64,000 bases of DNA from Defluviicoccus sp. (lineage in GTDB: Bacteria > Pseudomonadota > Alphaproteobacteria > MPNO01): positions 36,939 through 100,938 of the forward strand of contig JAPPIT010000134.1 of NCBI GenBank assembly GCA_028820505.1, given 5' to 3'. Positions within the stretch are counted from its first letter, which is position 1. Each line of letters opens with the position of its first letter. The notes under the pieces are model-generated. The model was not told the DNA's origin. It worked only from the letters and a program-made list of their open reading frames with translations, and did no database searches. Both the position numbers and the translations under genes were made by a program. Positions 1-12,211 of this stretch are shown piece after piece.

Positions 1-224
1 ATGATCACGTCCATACCCATGGCGATGAACCCGGCCGTCAGGGCGGGCTCCAGCATGTAGCCGGAAAGCCGCGTATCCTTCCCGATCACCGCCCGGTGGC
101 GGTGGTCGCCGCGGGTGAACAGGGCACCCGCCGCCATGCCGACACGAAGCGCGGTCTGCGCCGTCATCGGCTCGGCGTTCGCCAGGCCGCGAATGCCATC
201 GGTGCCGAACAGTTGACGTGTCAT
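1..224 (-). CDS. glmM: Phosphoglucosamine mutase, N-terminal part (cut by window edge)
   Basis: The reverse strand from the ATG at 224 encodes a protein beginning [16 protein letters not shown], the typical GlmM N-terminus (FGTDGIRG), followed by a [12 protein letters not shown] segment. GlmM converts glucosamine-6-phosphate to glucosamine-1-phosphate for UDP-GlcNAc synthesis in the cytoplasm. Only about 74 residues are in the window, so the active-site serine and later domains lie outside. It is last in the run ftsH-folP-glmM, a common alphaproteobacterial order that joins folate and cell-wall precursor genes. Confidence 0.93.
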   Translation of the reverse strand, partial: MTRQLFGTDGIRGLANAEPMTAQTALRVGMAAGALFTRGDHRHRAVIGKDTRLSGYMLEPALTAGFIAMGMDVI

Positions 225-306
225 GGCCGCTCGCAAAACTTCGCGCACACATTTTCCCGATCCCCACGGCCCGCAATCGGCGCCCCGCGGATCCGAAAAC
301 TCCGGG

Positions 307-1475
307 TCAAGTTACGCCGAGCCCTCCGATCCGCGCAAGAACGGCAAGCGCCTGCCTTGTTTCGGCGACGTCGTGCACCCGGAACAGTTGCACGCCCTGA
401 AGCGCCGCCGCCGTGGCCGCGGCAAGCGAGCCGGCCAGCCGGGCCTTGGGAGGCTCGCCCCGGGACATCCGCCCGATGAAGCTCTTGCGCGAGGCTCCGA
501 GCACCACCGGGCAACCGGTTGTGTGAAGCAGGCCGATCTCGGCCAGGATGGCCGAATTGTGCCCGTCGTCCTTGCCGAACCCGATCCCGGGATCGACCGC
601 CAGCGAACCCCTCGCGATGCCCGCCGCGACGCACGCCGCGACCCGCGAGTCGAGAAACCGAAAGACCTCGTATGGCGCATCCGAATAGACGGGCGCGTCC
701 TGCATGGTCTCGGGTGTACCCTGCATATGCATCAGGATCGCGCAGGCACGCCGCGTGGCCACGGTCTCGAGGGAAGCTTCGTCGAAGGAAAGGGCGCTCA
801 CGTCGTTGACCGCGAACGCCCCCGCCTCGAGCGCGGCGCGCATGACCTCGGGGCGGCGGGTATCGGCCGAGACCGGGATACCGTCCGCGGCCAGCGCCCC
901 GATCACCGGCAAGACGCGGTCGCGCTCGATCGCCGCCGTGACGGGCGCGGCGCCCGGACGCGTCGATTCGCCGCCGACGTCGATCAGGTCGGCACCGGCC
1001 TCGACCAGCCGCCGGCCGGCCGCGACCGCGTCTTCGGTCGCGACGCTGTCCCCGCCGTCGGAAAAGCTGTCGGGGGTCGCGTTGACGACCCCGATCAGTC
1101 GCGCCCGATCGAGCGACAGCCCGGCGAATGGCGGGCGGGGTCGAGCGATCTTCTCCAGTCGGGCGGCGACCGCGCCGCCGAGCGCCGCCTCATCACTGGC
1201 CGCCCAATCCTCGATCTCCGCAAGCGGAACGGGCCCCGCCCGCACCAGCCGCCGCCCGTCCGCCAGCATCGCGACGCAGGCGGAAAAAGCGACCGGCCCG
1301 CCGGCCAGCGGCCTCGCGCGGCTGGCCTCGACCGCACGTGCGGCGGCCTGGCCGGTCAGCAACCCGGTGGGCACCAGCGTGAGGCAGCCCGCCGGATCGG
1401 ACGGCAAGGAAAAGCCCCGGGGCAGGCCGGGGCTCCATTCGACGGTAAAGGGAAGCGGTGGCGATGCGTGCGTCG

Positions 1476-1479
<4 letters not shown>
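307..1479 (-). CDS. folP: Dihydropteroate synthase
   Basis: This 390-residue protein condenses hydroxymethyl-dihydropterin diphosphate with p-aminobenzoate in folate synthesis. The DHPS barrel fills the C-terminal two thirds: [14 protein letters not shown], then [16 protein letters not shown], then DPGIGFGK, and GASRKSFIG near the end. The first 110 or so residues form a less conserved extension often seen in alphaproteobacteria. I chose the GTG at 1479 because it overlaps the ftsH stop (GTGA), which implies translational coupling; the open frame continues upstream inside ftsH but has no family similarity there. Confidence 0.95.
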
Positions 1480-3419
<1,940 letters not shown>

Positions 3420-3506
3420 GCCCAGTTTCCCGAATGGCGCAGGCGCGGACGGAACTCCGTGTTCCGCGCCCGCGGATCGTCCCGCAAACGGACAGAGTGA
3501 ATAGAT

Positions 3507-3523
3507 AATGCGACAATCGCATT
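3507..3523 (-). promoter_or_regulatory. Small hairpin at the tilS stop codon
   Basis: A perfect 7-bp inverted repeat (AATGCGA, loop CAA, TCGCATT) includes the last bases of the tilS stop codon. No U-tract follows, so it is not a convincing intrinsic terminator. It could protect the tilS mRNA end or act as an operator in the tilS-ftsH spacer, which otherwise shows no clear promoter. Confidence 0.3.
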
Positions 3524-4859
3524 AAACAACCGCAAACTCGGTCGCCGCAAGCGCCTTCGACGGGGCGAAGGCCATGCTCGCAACAACGGGTTTTTCGATC
3601 GCCCGCGTTTCTCGCTGCCAGGAAAGATGGGGCACTTCGAGCACGCCCTCGCCATCGTACACCGCCGGGAGGGCGCGGCATGCTTCGTCCGGCATCGGGA
3701 GCGCACATTCGAAAGTGCCGCGCACGGTGCGCCAGCCCGCGGCGCCGAGAGCACGTAGATGCAATGCATCCGCGCCTTTAGCGGCGGGCGCGAACGAAAT
3801 CCGGAACCGGCCGTCCCACAGCGTCTTGCCTCCGGCAACCGCGGGCACGGTCTCCCGGATCGTTCCGGCCTCGCGGACGAACAGGATCGTCTCGCCCGAC
3901 GGCCTGATAGCGCAACCGGCCAGCGTACGAGACTGCATGACGCCTGTTCCCCGCAGGCCGTCCAGGAGCGGTTCGAGCCTGGCGCGCCGGGGCGCGTAGC
4001 GGCGGCCGCCGATACAGCCGAGGATACGTTCCAGCGCGCGCCGCGAGAGATCCACAGGCGCGGCGGCGAGCGTCCGCCTGTCCACCAGGGCGTAGCCGGC
4101 GGGAAAGACCGTCGTACAGCGTGCCAGCAGCGCCGCGGTCTCCCGTTCGAGCGTTTCGCGCGCGGCGGCGACCCGGCTGGCGGTGGCGGCGAGGCGAGCC
4201 GGGGTCAGCCCTTCGCGCAGGAGCACGGCGGCGGAACGCCGCAGCCGGGCACGGGCGAACGCGGGGTCGGCGTTGGCGGGGTCCTCGATCCACCCTTGCC
4301 CGAGCGAAACGAGCGTTGCCCGCAGGCGCGACCGGCCTACCCGAAGCAGCGGCCGGAGAATGCGGCCCCAGGACGTTTCCAGGACCGGCGGCATGGCGGC
4401 GAGCCCGTCCAGGCCGCTCCCCGCGGCAAGGCGGAGGAGCACCGTCTCCGCCTGATCGTCTCGGTGGTGCGCGGTCACGAGATGGAGAACGCCGTTTTCC
4501 GAGCACCATTCGCCGAGCAGCCGGTACCGCGCCTCCCGCGCCGCCGCCTGTATCCCGGCTTTCGGCTTGGCGCCCTCCCAGCTCAGCCGGACACAGGCTA
4601 TGCCGCGCGCGGCAAGCCACTCCAGGGTACGGCTAGCCGCCCGGTCCGATCCGTCGCTCAGCCCGTGATCCACGACCAGCGCGGTCACGGTCCCGCCGCG
4701 CCGGGCCGCCCAGGGCGCGGCCAGGAGCGCGAGGGCGCGGCTGTCCTGTCCGCCCGAAACGGCGATCGCGACGGATGGGTTGGGTTCGAACGGGCCGAGA
4801 GGGTCGACCAGGCGCGCGAACGCCGCGGCGTCCAGCGCATCGTCGCCGGGCGCGCCCAT
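3522..4859 (-). CDS. tilS: tRNA(Ile)-lysidine synthetase
   Basis: TilS attaches lysine to C34 of the minor tRNA-Ile(CAU), switching it from methionine to isoleucine decoding. The PP-loop motif SGGQDS sits at residues 35-40, followed by the HHRDDQAETVLLRL segment typical of the N-type ATP pyrophosphatase domain. At 445 residues it has the usual length, including the C-terminal accessory region. It starts with ATG 6 bases after the cpoB stop, so it is probably co-transcribed with the tol-pal genes. Confidence 0.95.
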   Translation of the reverse strand: MGAPGDDALDAAAFARLVDPLGPFEPNPSVAIAVSGGQDSRALALLAAPWAARRGGTVTALVVDHGLSDGSDRAASRTLEWLAARGIACVRLSWEGAKPKAGIQAAAREARYRLLGEWCSENGVLHLVTAHHRDDQAETVLLRLAAGSGLDGLAAMPPVLETSWGRILRPLLRVGRSRLRATLVSLGQGWIEDPANADPAFARARLRRSAAVLLREGLTPARLAATASRVAAARETLERETAALLARCTTVFPAGYALVDRRTLAAAPVDLSRRALERILGCIGGRRYAPRRARLEPLLDGLRGTGVMQSRTLAGCAIRPSGETILFVREAGTIRETVPAVAGGKTLWDGRFRISFAPAAKGADALHLRALGAAGWRTVRGTFECALPMPDEACRALPAVYDGEGVLEVPHLSWQRETRAIEKPVVASMAFAPSKALAATEFAVV

Positions 4860-4865
4860 GCGAGG

Positions 4866-5777
4866 CTAGCTGCATTTGAGGCGCTTCTGCTGCCTCGAAA
4901 CGCGCTTTTTCAGTGTCGGGTTGGCCTTGGGAAACTCGTCGAGCAGGCGCGCCAGCGCCGTGCATGCCTCCCGCTTCTTGCCGAGCTGACGGAGCGATAC
5001 GCCGAGATTGTAGAGGCTGTCGGGTGCCTTGGGCCCGCGGGGGAACTTCTTGTAGCCGTCAGCGAAGGCGAAGGAGGCGTTCTGGTAGTCCTTGCGCACC
5101 AGATATGTCCGGCCGAGCCAAAAATAGGCGTTACCGGTCAACGCGTGTTTCGGGTGTTTGTCGATGAAGGTGCGGAACGCGGCGCCCGCCTTGGTATAGT
5201 CCGCTTCCTTCAGAGTCAGGGAAAGCGCGTAATCGTATTGTTCCTTGGCGCTGCCGGCGGGAAGGACGGGTGCCGGCTTGACCGCTGCCGCGGCGCTTCC
5301 CCGCTTCAGGGTCCCGAGAGGGCGGGGCGGAGCGTCGGGCGCCGTGGTTCCACCGATGATCGATGCGTTTTCCGTTCCCGATGTCCCGGAGGCGTCGGCC
5401 GCCGCGGACGCCGGCACCCCGCGTTCGAGCGCTTGTAACCGGAGTTCGAGATCGGCAGCGAGCTTCTCGACCCGCTCCGCGTCGCGGCGGCGCTCGTTCT
5501 CGAGGGTTTCGATTCGCCGCTCCAGGCCGCGAATCAGCGCCTCGAATTCGTTCAGCCGAACCTCTGCGTTGGCCGCGGCGGCGTCGGCCGATCCCGACAC
5601 CGCGCCGCGGGAGACGGAACGCTGCAGCGTCTGGACTTCGCGCTGAAGCCGCTCCAGCCTGTCGGTCAGCTCGTAGAATTCCGTCGACTGGCTCGCCGCG
5701 GGCATGGGAACGGCTGCGATTCCCAGCGCAACCAGCACGTATACCGGAATCGGCAGCCTCGCCTGGAATTGTTTCAT
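4866..5777 (-). CDS. cpoB: Cell division coordinator CpoB (YbgF), tetratricopeptide periplasmic protein
   Basis: Periplasmic partner of TolA that links outer-membrane constriction to peptidoglycan synthesis. The 303 residues carry an N-terminal signal peptide (hydrophobic at about 11-28, AAS before the cleavage site), a coiled coil at about 35-120 that should trimerise, a low-complexity linker, then TPR repeats from about 180 (YDYALSLTLKEADYTKA, AYFWLGRTYLVRKDYQNA). It sits in its usual place after pal. Confidence 0.95.
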   Translation of the reverse strand: MKQFQARLPIPVYVLVALGIAAVPMPAASQSTEFYELTDRLERLQREVQTLQRSVSRGAVSGSADAAAANAEVRLNEFEALIRGLERRIETLENERRRDAERVEKLAADLELRLQALERGVPASAAADASGTSGTENASIIGGTTAPDAPPRPLGTLKRGSAAAAVKPAPVLPAGSAKEQYDYALSLTLKEADYTKAGAAFRTFIDKHPKHALTGNAYFWLGRTYLVRKDYQNASFAFADGYKKFPRGPKAPDSLYNLGVSLRQLGKKREACTALARLLDEFPKANPTLKKRVSRQQKRLKCS

Positions 5778-5870
5778 CGGGCCCTAACCCTTCCGTCCGG
5801 TCGCCCCCCGGGCCGTCGGACGCGCACCAGAATGGACCCGGATTATGGCGAATTTTCGGCGCCGGCCGGA

Positions 5871-6425
5871 TCAGTTGGACGGGCGTAGCGTCGATTCGTC
5901 GATCTGCGTGACGCCGCGTCGGTTCTGGGCCCAGGCCTCTTCGGTGGAACCGGGGTCGACCGGACGTTCCTTGCCGTAGCTGACCGTCCGGATCCGGCCC
6001 GGGTCGATGCCGAGCGCGATCAGGTAGTTGCGCACGCTGATCGCGCGGCGCTCGCCGAGCGCCAGATTGTATTCCCGCGTCCCCCGTTCGTCGGCATGGC
6101 CCGCAATGGTGACGGCGATCGCGCTGTGCCGGTTGAGCCACTCCGCCTGCGCGTCCAGGACGCCGCGCGCCTCGTTGGTCAAATCGAAGCGGTCGAATCC
6201 GAAATGGACGCGGTCGCCGACATTGACGACGAAGTCCTCCTGAGATCCGGGTGGGATGGCCGGCTGAGTCGGCAGATCCCTCTGCGTCACGGCGCCCTGG
6301 CCGCTCGTTGTCGTCTGCGGGCCCTGGTTCCCGGTCGTGGACGTGGAAGCCTGCTCGTTCGGAGTCGAACTGCACCCCCACATAAGGGCCGCAGCGACGG
6401 CGACCGTGAGAATCCTGAAACGCAT
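5871..6425 (-). CDS. pal: Peptidoglycan-associated lipoprotein Pal
   Basis: Outer-membrane lipoprotein that binds peptidoglycan and the Tol complex. The start at 6425 gives MRFRILTVAVAAALMWGC, a lipoprotein signal with the lipidated cysteine at 18, preceded by a GAAGGAG ribosome site. After a Q/T-rich linker comes an OmpA-like domain (HFGFDRFDL, GHADERGTREYN, LGERRA, YGKERP). Length is 184 residues. The 140-base spacer to tolB could hold a separate promoter; I saw no clear consensus. Confidence 0.96.
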   Translation of the reverse strand: MRFRILTVAVAAALMWGCSSTPNEQASTSTTGNQGPQTTTSGQGAVTQRDLPTQPAIPPGSQEDFVVNVGDRVHFGFDRFDLTNEARGVLDAQAEWLNRHSAIAVTIAGHADERGTREYNLALGERRAISVRNYLIALGIDPGRIRTVSYGKERPVDPGSTEEAWAQNRRGVTQIDESTLRPSN

Positions 6426-6565
6426 GTAGATGCTCCTTCGAGAGTCAGATGCCCGCCGCGGCCCGGCGACGGCGTCATTCGACCGCCGCAATATGCCGCC
6501 CGGGCGGATGGAATACAACAAACGCAAAGGGCACGGCCGCCCTAGACGACCGGCAACCCCACGCC

Positions 6566-7915
6566 TCAGCGCTTCAACGGCGACCATGCAGGGTCCGACG
6601 CGTCCCGCGGCGTGGTGATCTCGCGCTCGTTGTACCCGGTAAGGTCGATCGAATAGAGCTTCGGCCCCGGCTTCTTCTGTCCGGGCCGCGCCCGCGGCTG
6701 GCGGAAATACATCAGGACCCGCCCGTTCGGCGCCCAGGTCGGCGCCTCCACCAGGAAGTCGGTCACCAGAATGCGTTCCCCCGTGCCGTCGGGACGCATC
6801 ACGCCGATCGAGAACTGGCCGCGATTGATCTTGGTGAAGGCGATCAGATCGCCGCGCGGCGACCAGACCGGCGTCGCGTAACGCCCCTCGCCGAAGCTCA
6901 CGCGCCGCGCGTTCCCCTTTTCCATGTCCATCACGTAAATCTGCTGCTGTCCGCTCCGGTCGGAGTTGAACACCAGACGCTCGCCGTCGGGCGAAACCGA
7001 GGGCGAGGTGTCGATCGCCGGATGATTGGTGAGCCTGCGCACGTTCCCGGTCCGCAGGTCCATCGCGTAGATCTCCGAGTTGCCGTTGCGCGCCATGCTC
7101 ATGACCAGCGTGGTCCCGTCGGGCGAGAAGCGGGGCGCGAACGTCATGCCGGGAAAGTCGCCGAGAATCTCCTGCTGGCCGGTGTCGATGTTGTAGAGGT
7201 AGACGCGCGGCCTGTCGTCGACGAAGGACAGGAAAGTGATCTCCTGTTCCGTCGGGGAGAACCGCGGCGTCAGCACGAGATGCTCGCCTCCCGTCAAATA
7301 GCGGTGATTGGCGCCGTCCTGATCCATGATCGCGAGCCGTTTGATCCGCCGTGCGGCGGGCCCCGATTCATCCACATAGACGACGCGGGTATCGAAATAG
7401 CCGCTCTCCCCGGTTACGCGCTGGTAGATCTTGTCGGCGATGCGGTGCGCGACCACACGCCAGTTGTCCGGCGCCGTCCGAAAGCGCGTGCCGATCATCT
7501 GCTGCTGGCCAAAGACGTCCCACAGCCTGAACTCGACCGTAAGCCGGCCGTTGGGCGAAATCTCCGCCCTGCCGTTGACCAGCGCCTGGGCGTTGATCAG
7601 CCGCCAGTCGCCGAAGCGCGGTTGAACGCCGATATCGGCGGGAGACTGGATAAACGCCTTCTTGTCGATGGGGCGGAACAGCCCCGAGCGCGCAAGATCG
7701 GCCGACACGACCTCGGCGACCTGCCTGCCGTAGTTCGCGCTCCTGTCATCGGGACCCTGGAAATCGGGGATCGCGATCGGCATGGGCTGGACCTGTCCGC
7801 GGGTGATGTCCACCTTCAACTCGGCGTTGGCGGACGTCGCCGCCGCCGAGACGGCAAGGGCCAGTGCGGCGAGCGCGATCCGGCGCGGCAGGCCGCTGAA
7901 ACGGGCGTTCTTCAT
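6566..7915 (-). CDS. tolB: Tol-Pal system beta-propeller protein TolB
   Basis: Periplasmic protein that shuttles between TolA and Pal. The 449 residues begin with a signal peptide ending SANA, then the N-terminal alpha/beta domain, then TolB-type propeller repeats from about residue 200 ([56 protein letters not shown]). It overlaps the end of tolA by 4 bases. Confidence 0.97.
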   Translation of the reverse strand: MKNARFSGLPRRIALAALALAVSAAATSANAELKVDITRGQVQPMPIAIPDFQGPDDRSANYGRQVAEVVSADLARSGLFRPIDKKAFIQSPADIGVQPRFGDWRLINAQALVNGRAEISPNGRLTVEFRLWDVFGQQQMIGTRFRTAPDNWRVVAHRIADKIYQRVTGESGYFDTRVVYVDESGPAARRIKRLAIMDQDGANHRYLTGGEHLVLTPRFSPTEQEITFLSFVDDRPRVYLYNIDTGQQEILGDFPGMTFAPRFSPDGTTLVMSMARNGNSEIYAMDLRTGNVRRLTNHPAIDTSPSVSPDGERLVFNSDRSGQQQIYVMDMEKGNARRVSFGEGRYATPVWSPRGDLIAFTKINRGQFSIGVMRPDGTGERILVTDFLVEAPTWAPNGRVLMYFRQPRARPGQKKPGPKLYSIDLTGYNEREITTPRDASDPAWSPLKR

Positions 7916-8874
7916 CGCAGCAACTCCCTGGTATCGAAATTGAACGAAATCGCGCGCCAGGTCTCATAGGAATCGAGCGGCAGGCGCAGCGGTTGGCAGC
8001 GCGGGTTCTTCAACGCCCGGAGGGCGCTTTCCGCATAGGCGCGGAAGACAGGGTCGGAGGACAATCTCCCCTTGTCGACAATTCTGGGGCGGCCGATCAA
8101 CGTCCCGTCGGGGTTGAGCCGGATCCCGATCTCGACCTTGATCTTGTGTGCGTCCTTGATGCCGATGGGCGGGTTCCAGCATTTCCAAACCTGCTCGCGA
8201 ATCTGCCGTACCAGCTCGGAAATCAGCCGTCTCTGACGCAAGCTGTCCTGCGGGCGGGGTACGGGGCGCGGCGACGGTCGGGCCTGTTCGCGGCGCGGCG
8301 CGGGCGCTGCGGTCTTGCGCTCGCGCTCCAGATCCCGGAGCAGTGTGTCGAACGCAGTGGGCGGCGGTTTCGGCTTGCGCTTCGGTACCGGAACCGCCTT
8401 GGCGAGCTGGGGCGGGGCCGGTTTGGGTTTTGCTTGGGGCGGCGGCGGTTTTTCGACCTTCTTGGGCTTGGGCTTGGGCTTGGGCTTGGGTTTCGGCTCC
8501 GGCTTGGGCTCGGGAATGGGCTCCGGTTTCGGTTCGGGCTTGGGTTCCGGCTTCGGCGCCGGCGGAGGTTCGAGCTCGGGTTTGGGTTCGGGAGCGGGCT
8601 CGGGTTTCGGCGGGGGTTCCGGCTCCGGAGGCGGGGGCGGCTTCGGCGGTTCGGGTTTCGGCGGTTCCGGTTCGGGCTTTTCGACGGGGGGCGGGGGATT
8701 GTCGGGTTTCGTCGGCTTCGGCTCGGGTTCGAGTTCGGCCGCCTCGGCGACGACGGTCACCGCAATGACCGCCTCGGCGGGCGGCGGCGGGTCGAAGAGC
8801 GCGGGCAATCCCAGCACGGCGAACGCCAGCACCCCCGCGTGAAGTCCGGTGGAAAGCGAAATTCCCGCGCGCAA
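7912..8874 (-). CDS. tolA: TolA, proline/lysine-rich inner-membrane spanning protein
   Basis: Energised arm of the Tol machine, running from the inner membrane to TolB/Pal. The 320 residues have one N-terminal transmembrane helix (about 8-28), a long low-complexity region of [10 protein letters not shown] repeats at about 50-165, then a C-terminal TonB/TolA-like domain ([20 protein letters not shown] onward). Many TolA proteins have an alanine-rich helical middle domain; here it is proline-rich and TonB-like. The start is TTG just after the tolR stop. The gene's repeats create long glycine-rich antisense open frames that are artefacts. Confidence 0.9.
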   Translation of the reverse strand: MRAGISLSTGLHAGVLAFAVLGLPALFDPPPPAEAVIAVTVVAEAAELEPEPKPTKPDNPPPPVEKPEPEPPKPEPPKPPPPPEPEPPPKPEPAPEPKPELEPPPAPKPEPKPEPKPEPIPEPKPEPKPKPKPKPKPKKVEKPPPPQAKPKPAPPQLAKAVPVPKRKPKPPPTAFDTLLRDLERERKTAAPAPRREQARPSPRPVPRPQDSLRQRRLISELVRQIREQVWKCWNPPIGIKDAHKIKVEIGIRLNPDGTLIGRPRIVDKGRLSSDPVFRAYAESALRALKNPRCQPLRLPLDSYETWRAISFNFDTRELLR

Positions 8875-8877
8875 GGG

Positions 8878-9354
8878 TCAGCGCTCCGCCCGGCCCGGGG
8901 ACCCGACTTCGTCGCCCCCGGGCATCCGGGTGATCAGGGCGACACGCTCGAATCCCGCCAGGTTGACCGAGCCCATGACCCGCATCACCACGCCGTAGGC
9001 GACCGCCTTGTCGCCGCGCACGAAAATGCGCGTGTCCTTCTTGTTCTCTGTTATCGCGGTAAGGCGCGGGATCAGCCGCGGCAATTCGATCTCGGTGTCC
9101 TGAATGTAGATCTTGCCGTCGGCGCGCACCGTGATCACCAGGGGCTCGTCCTGACCGACCATGCGGGACGCGGCGGTCTTGGGAAGGTCGACCGGAACGC
9201 CGACGGTGAGCAGCGGCGCGGTGATCATGAAGACCACCAGGAGAACCAGCATCACGTCGACGAAAGGCGTGACGTTGATTTCGCTCATCGGGCGGTACCG
9301 CGCCGCCCGCCGCGACTGGCGCGTTCCGGAGCCGTTGCCGACGGGGATCGCCAC
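8878..9354 (-). CDS. tolR: Proton-channel subunit TolR
   Basis: TolR anchors the TolQR stator and transmits proton-motive force to TolA. The 158-residue ExbD-family protein has MSEINVTPFVDVMLVLLVVFM, whose aspartate in FVDVML is the proton-carrying residue of the single transmembrane helix; a periplasmic domain follows. It starts with GTG 3 bases after the tolQ stop. Confidence 0.96.
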   Translation of the reverse strand: MAIPVGNGSGTRQSRRAARYRPMSEINVTPFVDVMLVLLVVFMITAPLLTVGVPVDLPKTAASRMVGQDEPLVITVRADGKIYIQDTEIELPRLIPRLTAITENKKDTRIFVRGDKAVAYGVVMRVMGSVNLAGFERVALITRMPGGDEVGSPGRAER

Positions 9355-9357
9355 CGG

Positions 9358-10077
9358 TCAATCCTTCGCGTCGGCCTGGCGCGACAGGATGGCGGAAAAC
9401 TCGCCGGAGAAGGATTCGAGCCGGGCGGCGTAGCGCGAGATGTCGTTGTTGAGCTTGTTGTAGCCGATCACCGCCGGGATCGCGGCGATCAGGCCGAGCG
9501 CGGTGGCGAAGAGCGCCTCGGCGATGCCGGGAGCGACCACGGCGAGCGACGTGTTCTTGGTCAGCGCGATCGCCTGGAAACTGTTCATGATGCCCCAGAC
9601 GGTGCCGAACAGGCCGATGAACGGCGCGGTGGAACCGACCGAAGCCAGGAAGGTCATGTAACGTTCGAGATGGTGCAGCTCGCGGGCGAGCGCGATCTCC
9701 ATCACGCGGTCGATGCGCCCGGTCAGCGTCAGCCGCGAGTCCCCTCCCAGCGCGCCGCGCTCGGTCGACCGCCGCCATTCGCGCATCGCGGCGACGAAGA
9801 TGGCGGACATCGGATCCTCGGGGCGCTGGCCGACACGCTCGTACAGGTCGTCGAGCGACCCGCCGGACCAGAACCGGTCCTCGAATTCGCTCGCCTGCCG
9901 TTCGAGGCGGCGCATCCGCAAGACCTTTTCGAAGATCACCGCCCAGCACCAGAACGACGCCGCGATCAGCAGGATCATCACGACCTGGACGACGATATCG
10001 GCCTGGAGAAACAGCCCCCAGATCGAGAGGTCGCCGGCGAACGAGCCGGCAAGGTCTGCGGATTCAAGAAACGGCAT
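9358..10077 (-). CDS. tolQ: Proton-channel subunit TolQ
   Basis: Three-helix inner-membrane channel subunit of the Tol stator. Transmembrane stretches include DIVVQVVMILLIAASFWCWAVIF near the start and the conserved STAPFIGLFGTVWGIM and IAEALFATALGLIAAIPAVIGYN segments typical of TolQ/ExbB/MotA. The ATG at 10077 gives 239 residues; a GTG at 10089 would add four. Either start overlaps the 3' end of ybgC, so the two are probably coupled. Confidence 0.95.
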   Translation of the reverse strand: MPFLESADLAGSFAGDLSIWGLFLQADIVVQVVMILLIAASFWCWAVIFEKVLRMRRLERQASEFEDRFWSGGSLDDLYERVGQRPEDPMSAIFVAAMREWRRSTERGALGGDSRLTLTGRIDRVMEIALARELHHLERYMTFLASVGSTAPFIGLFGTVWGIMNSFQAIALTKNTSLAVVAPGIAEALFATALGLIAAIPAVIGYNKLNNDISRYAARLESFSGEFSAILSRQADAKD

Positions 10078-10561
10078 GATCGGACTCACTGGATCTCTGC
10101 GGTGGAACGGTGCCGGCGAACCCGTCGAGCGCCGAACGGAGCGGCGCGGGAATCCGCGCCGGCCGGCCGGCCTCGTCGACGCAGGCGAGCCGCAGGCCGA
10201 TTCGCGCCAATACGTCGCCGCAACGGTGGACAGCCTGGCGCATCCGGAGGCTCGCTCCGCCGACTTCGAGCAGGCTCGACCGGATCTCCAGCACGTCGTC
10301 GAGCCGGGCAGGAGCGAGATATTCGATGGCGCACTCGCGCACGGTGAGGACCGACCGGTCGTTCCGTATCATCGCGGCGTGGTCGGCGCCCAGGAGACGC
10401 ATCATTTCGGTCCGCGCGCGTTCGGCCATGCGAAGATAGCTCGCGTAGTAGACGATGCCCGCGGCGTCGGTGTCCTCGAAATAAACGCGCAGGCGGTAAA
10501 CGTGCTCGACCCCGTCGAGAACCCCGGTTGCCGGCCCCGCCGCCGTTCCGGCATCAACCAT
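10064..10561 (-). CDS. ybgC: Tol-Pal-associated acyl-CoA thioesterase YbgC
   Basis: Hot-dog fold thioesterase, the usual first gene of tol-pal operons. The 165 residues show the 4-hydroxybenzoyl-CoA thioesterase signature [17 protein letters not shown] with the catalytic aspartate, followed by the long helix region [12 protein letters not shown]. Its start overlaps the ruvB stop by 8 bases and its end overlaps tolQ, tying DNA repair, tol and division genes into one transcript. The physiological substrate is uncertain; links to acyl carrier protein and phospholipid metabolism are known for the family. Confidence 0.93.
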   Translation of the reverse strand: MVDAGTAAGPATGVLDGVEHVYRLRVYFEDTDAAGIVYYASYLRMAERARTEMMRLLGADHAAMIRNDRSVLTVRECAIEYLAPARLDDVLEIRSSLLEVGGASLRMRQAVHRCGDVLARIGLRLACVDEAGRPARIPAPLRSALDGFAGTVPPQRSSESDHAVS

Positions 10562-11609
10562 CGTCCGGATCCTCGCCGCCGCGGAGCAGGTCGAACTGGG
10601 CCTCGTCGCGTTTCGGCGGCGCCACGCCCAGATGGCGGAACGCCCCGTCGGCGAGCATCCGCCCGCGCGCGGTACGCCGCACCAGCCCCTGCTGGATCAG
10701 AAAAGGCTCGATCACCTCTTCTATCGCGTCGCGCTGCTCGGAGAGCGCCGCCGCAAGGGTTTCGACCCCGACCGGGCCGCCACCGTAATTGCTCGCGATG
10801 CAGTCGAGATAGCGGCGGTCCATCAGATCGAGACCGAGACGGTCGACGTCGAGCTTGGCGAGTCCGTTGTCGGCGAGGTCCGCATCGATTTCGTCGACCC
10901 CGTCGACGGCGGCGAAATCGCGCAGCCGGCGAAGCAGGCGGCCGGCGATCCTGGGCGTTCCGCGCGAGCGGCGGGCGATCTCCGCGGCGCCGTCTCCGGT
11001 GATCGCGATGCCGAGCACCCGGGCGCCGCGCCTGACCACCTCCTCGAGCTCGGCGTCGGTGTAGAAATCGAGCCGCAGCGGGATGCCGAACCGGTCGCGG
11101 AGCGGGTTCGAAACCAGACCGGCCCGCGTCGTCGCCCCGATCAGGGTGAAGCGCTGCAAGTCGATCCGAACCGACCGCGCCGCAGGCCCCGCCCCGATGA
11201 TCAGGTCGAGCTGGAAATCCTCCATCGCGGGGTAAAGGACCTCCTCGACCGCCGGGTTGAGGCGGTGGATCTCGTCGATGAAGAGAACGTCCTGGTGCTC
11301 CAGATTGGTCAGCACGGCGGCGAGATCGCCGGCCCGGGCGAGCACCGGCCCGGAGGTCGCCCGGAATCCGACGCCGAGCTCGCGGGCCACGATCTGGGCC
11401 AGCGTGGTCTTGCCGAGGCCGGGCGGGCCGTGCAGCAGCACATGATCGAGGGCCTCCCCGCGCGAGCGGGCCGCGCCGATGAAGACCGAAAGGTTCAGGC
11501 GCAACCGCTCCTGGCCGATGAACTCGTCCAGCCGGCGCGGGCGGAGGACGGCTTCCCCGGCATCTCGGTCCAGGTCGTGGGCGGCCGCCGTCTGCCGCTC
11601 CGCGGTCAT
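10554..11609 (-). CDS. ruvB: Holliday junction branch-migration ATPase RuvB
   Basis: Hexameric AAA+ motor that drives Holliday junction migration with RuvA. The 351 residues have Walker A GPPGLGKT at 61-68, Walker B DEIHRLNP, sensor region [18 protein letters not shown], and the C-terminal winged helix ending with the PLFL-like RTARGRML segment. The ATG at 11609 overlaps the ruvA stop (ATGA). Confidence 0.98.
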   Translation of the reverse strand: MTAERQTAAAHDLDRDAGEAVLRPRRLDEFIGQERLRLNLSVFIGAARSRGEALDHVLLHGPPGLGKTTLAQIVARELGVGFRATSGPVLARAGDLAAVLTNLEHQDVLFIDEIHRLNPAVEEVLYPAMEDFQLDLIIGAGPAARSVRIDLQRFTLIGATTRAGLVSNPLRDRFGIPLRLDFYTDAELEEVVRRGARVLGIAITGDGAAEIARRSRGTPRIAGRLLRRLRDFAAVDGVDEIDADLADNGLAKLDVDRLGLDLMDRRYLDCIASNYGGGPVGVETLAAALSEQRDAIEEVIEPFLIQQGLVRRTARGRMLADGAFRHLGVAPPKRDEAQFDLLRGGEDPDDG

Positions 11610-12211
11610 GACGAGAGCTCCTTGAGCCCGGCCCGGATCAGGGTTTCCACCCCGACCTCCGAACCGAGCGCCCGGGCCGCGTCGCTGACCGCGCCGAAGG
11701 CCTCGCCCCGGCGATAACCGAGATTGACCAGGGCGGACACCGCGTCGTCGAGCGCGTCGGGATCGCTTGCCGGGCCGCCGTCCCCAATTCGGGCAAACGA
11801 CTCGCGCGCGGGAACCGCCTTGTCCTTCAGCTCGGCCACTATTCTCGCGGCGAGCTTGGGGCCGACGCCGGGCGCCTGGGTCAGCATTTTCCCGTCGCCC
11901 GAGATCAGCGCGTCGGACAGCCTGTCCGCACTCAGCGCCGACAGGATCGCGAGCGCCACCCGGGTGCCGACGCCCTGCACGGTGGTCAGCAGCCGGAACC
12001 AGTCGCGTTCGGCCAGGCTCTCGAAGCCGTAGAGGTGAATGTGGTCTTCGCGCACATGGGTCTCGACATGGAGACTTGCCGTTTCTCCCGCAGCCGGCAG
12101 CGCGCCCAGCGTGCGGGCGGAGCAATAGACCAGGTAACCGACCCCGGCGACGTCGATCACCACCGAGCCTTCGGCCGTCGAATCGATGCGGCCGGTGAGC
12201 CTTGCGATCAC
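11606..12211 (-). CDS. ruvA: Holliday junction DNA-binding protein RuvA
   Basis: Tetrameric junction-binding partner of RuvB. The 201 residues comprise the OB-fold ([25 protein letters not shown]), two helix-hairpin-helix motifs ([31 protein letters not shown]) and a C-terminal domain that contacts RuvB. GTG start overlapping the ruvC stop. Confidence 0.97.
   Translation of the reverse strand: MIARLTGRIDSTAEGSVVIDVAGVGYLVYCSARTLGALPAAGETASLHVETHVREDHIHLYGFESLAERDWFRLLTTVQGVGTRVALAILSALSADRLSDALISGDGKMLTQAPGVGPKLAARIVAELKDKAVPARESFARIGDGGPASDPDALDDAVSALVNLGYRRGEAFGAVSDAARALGSEVGVETLIRAGLKELSS

Noticed and set aside
8315..8842. Long glycine-rich open frames on the plus strand opposite tolA
   Set aside because: They are exact antisense of the PEPKP repeats of tolA; low complexity and GC bias keep the frames open.
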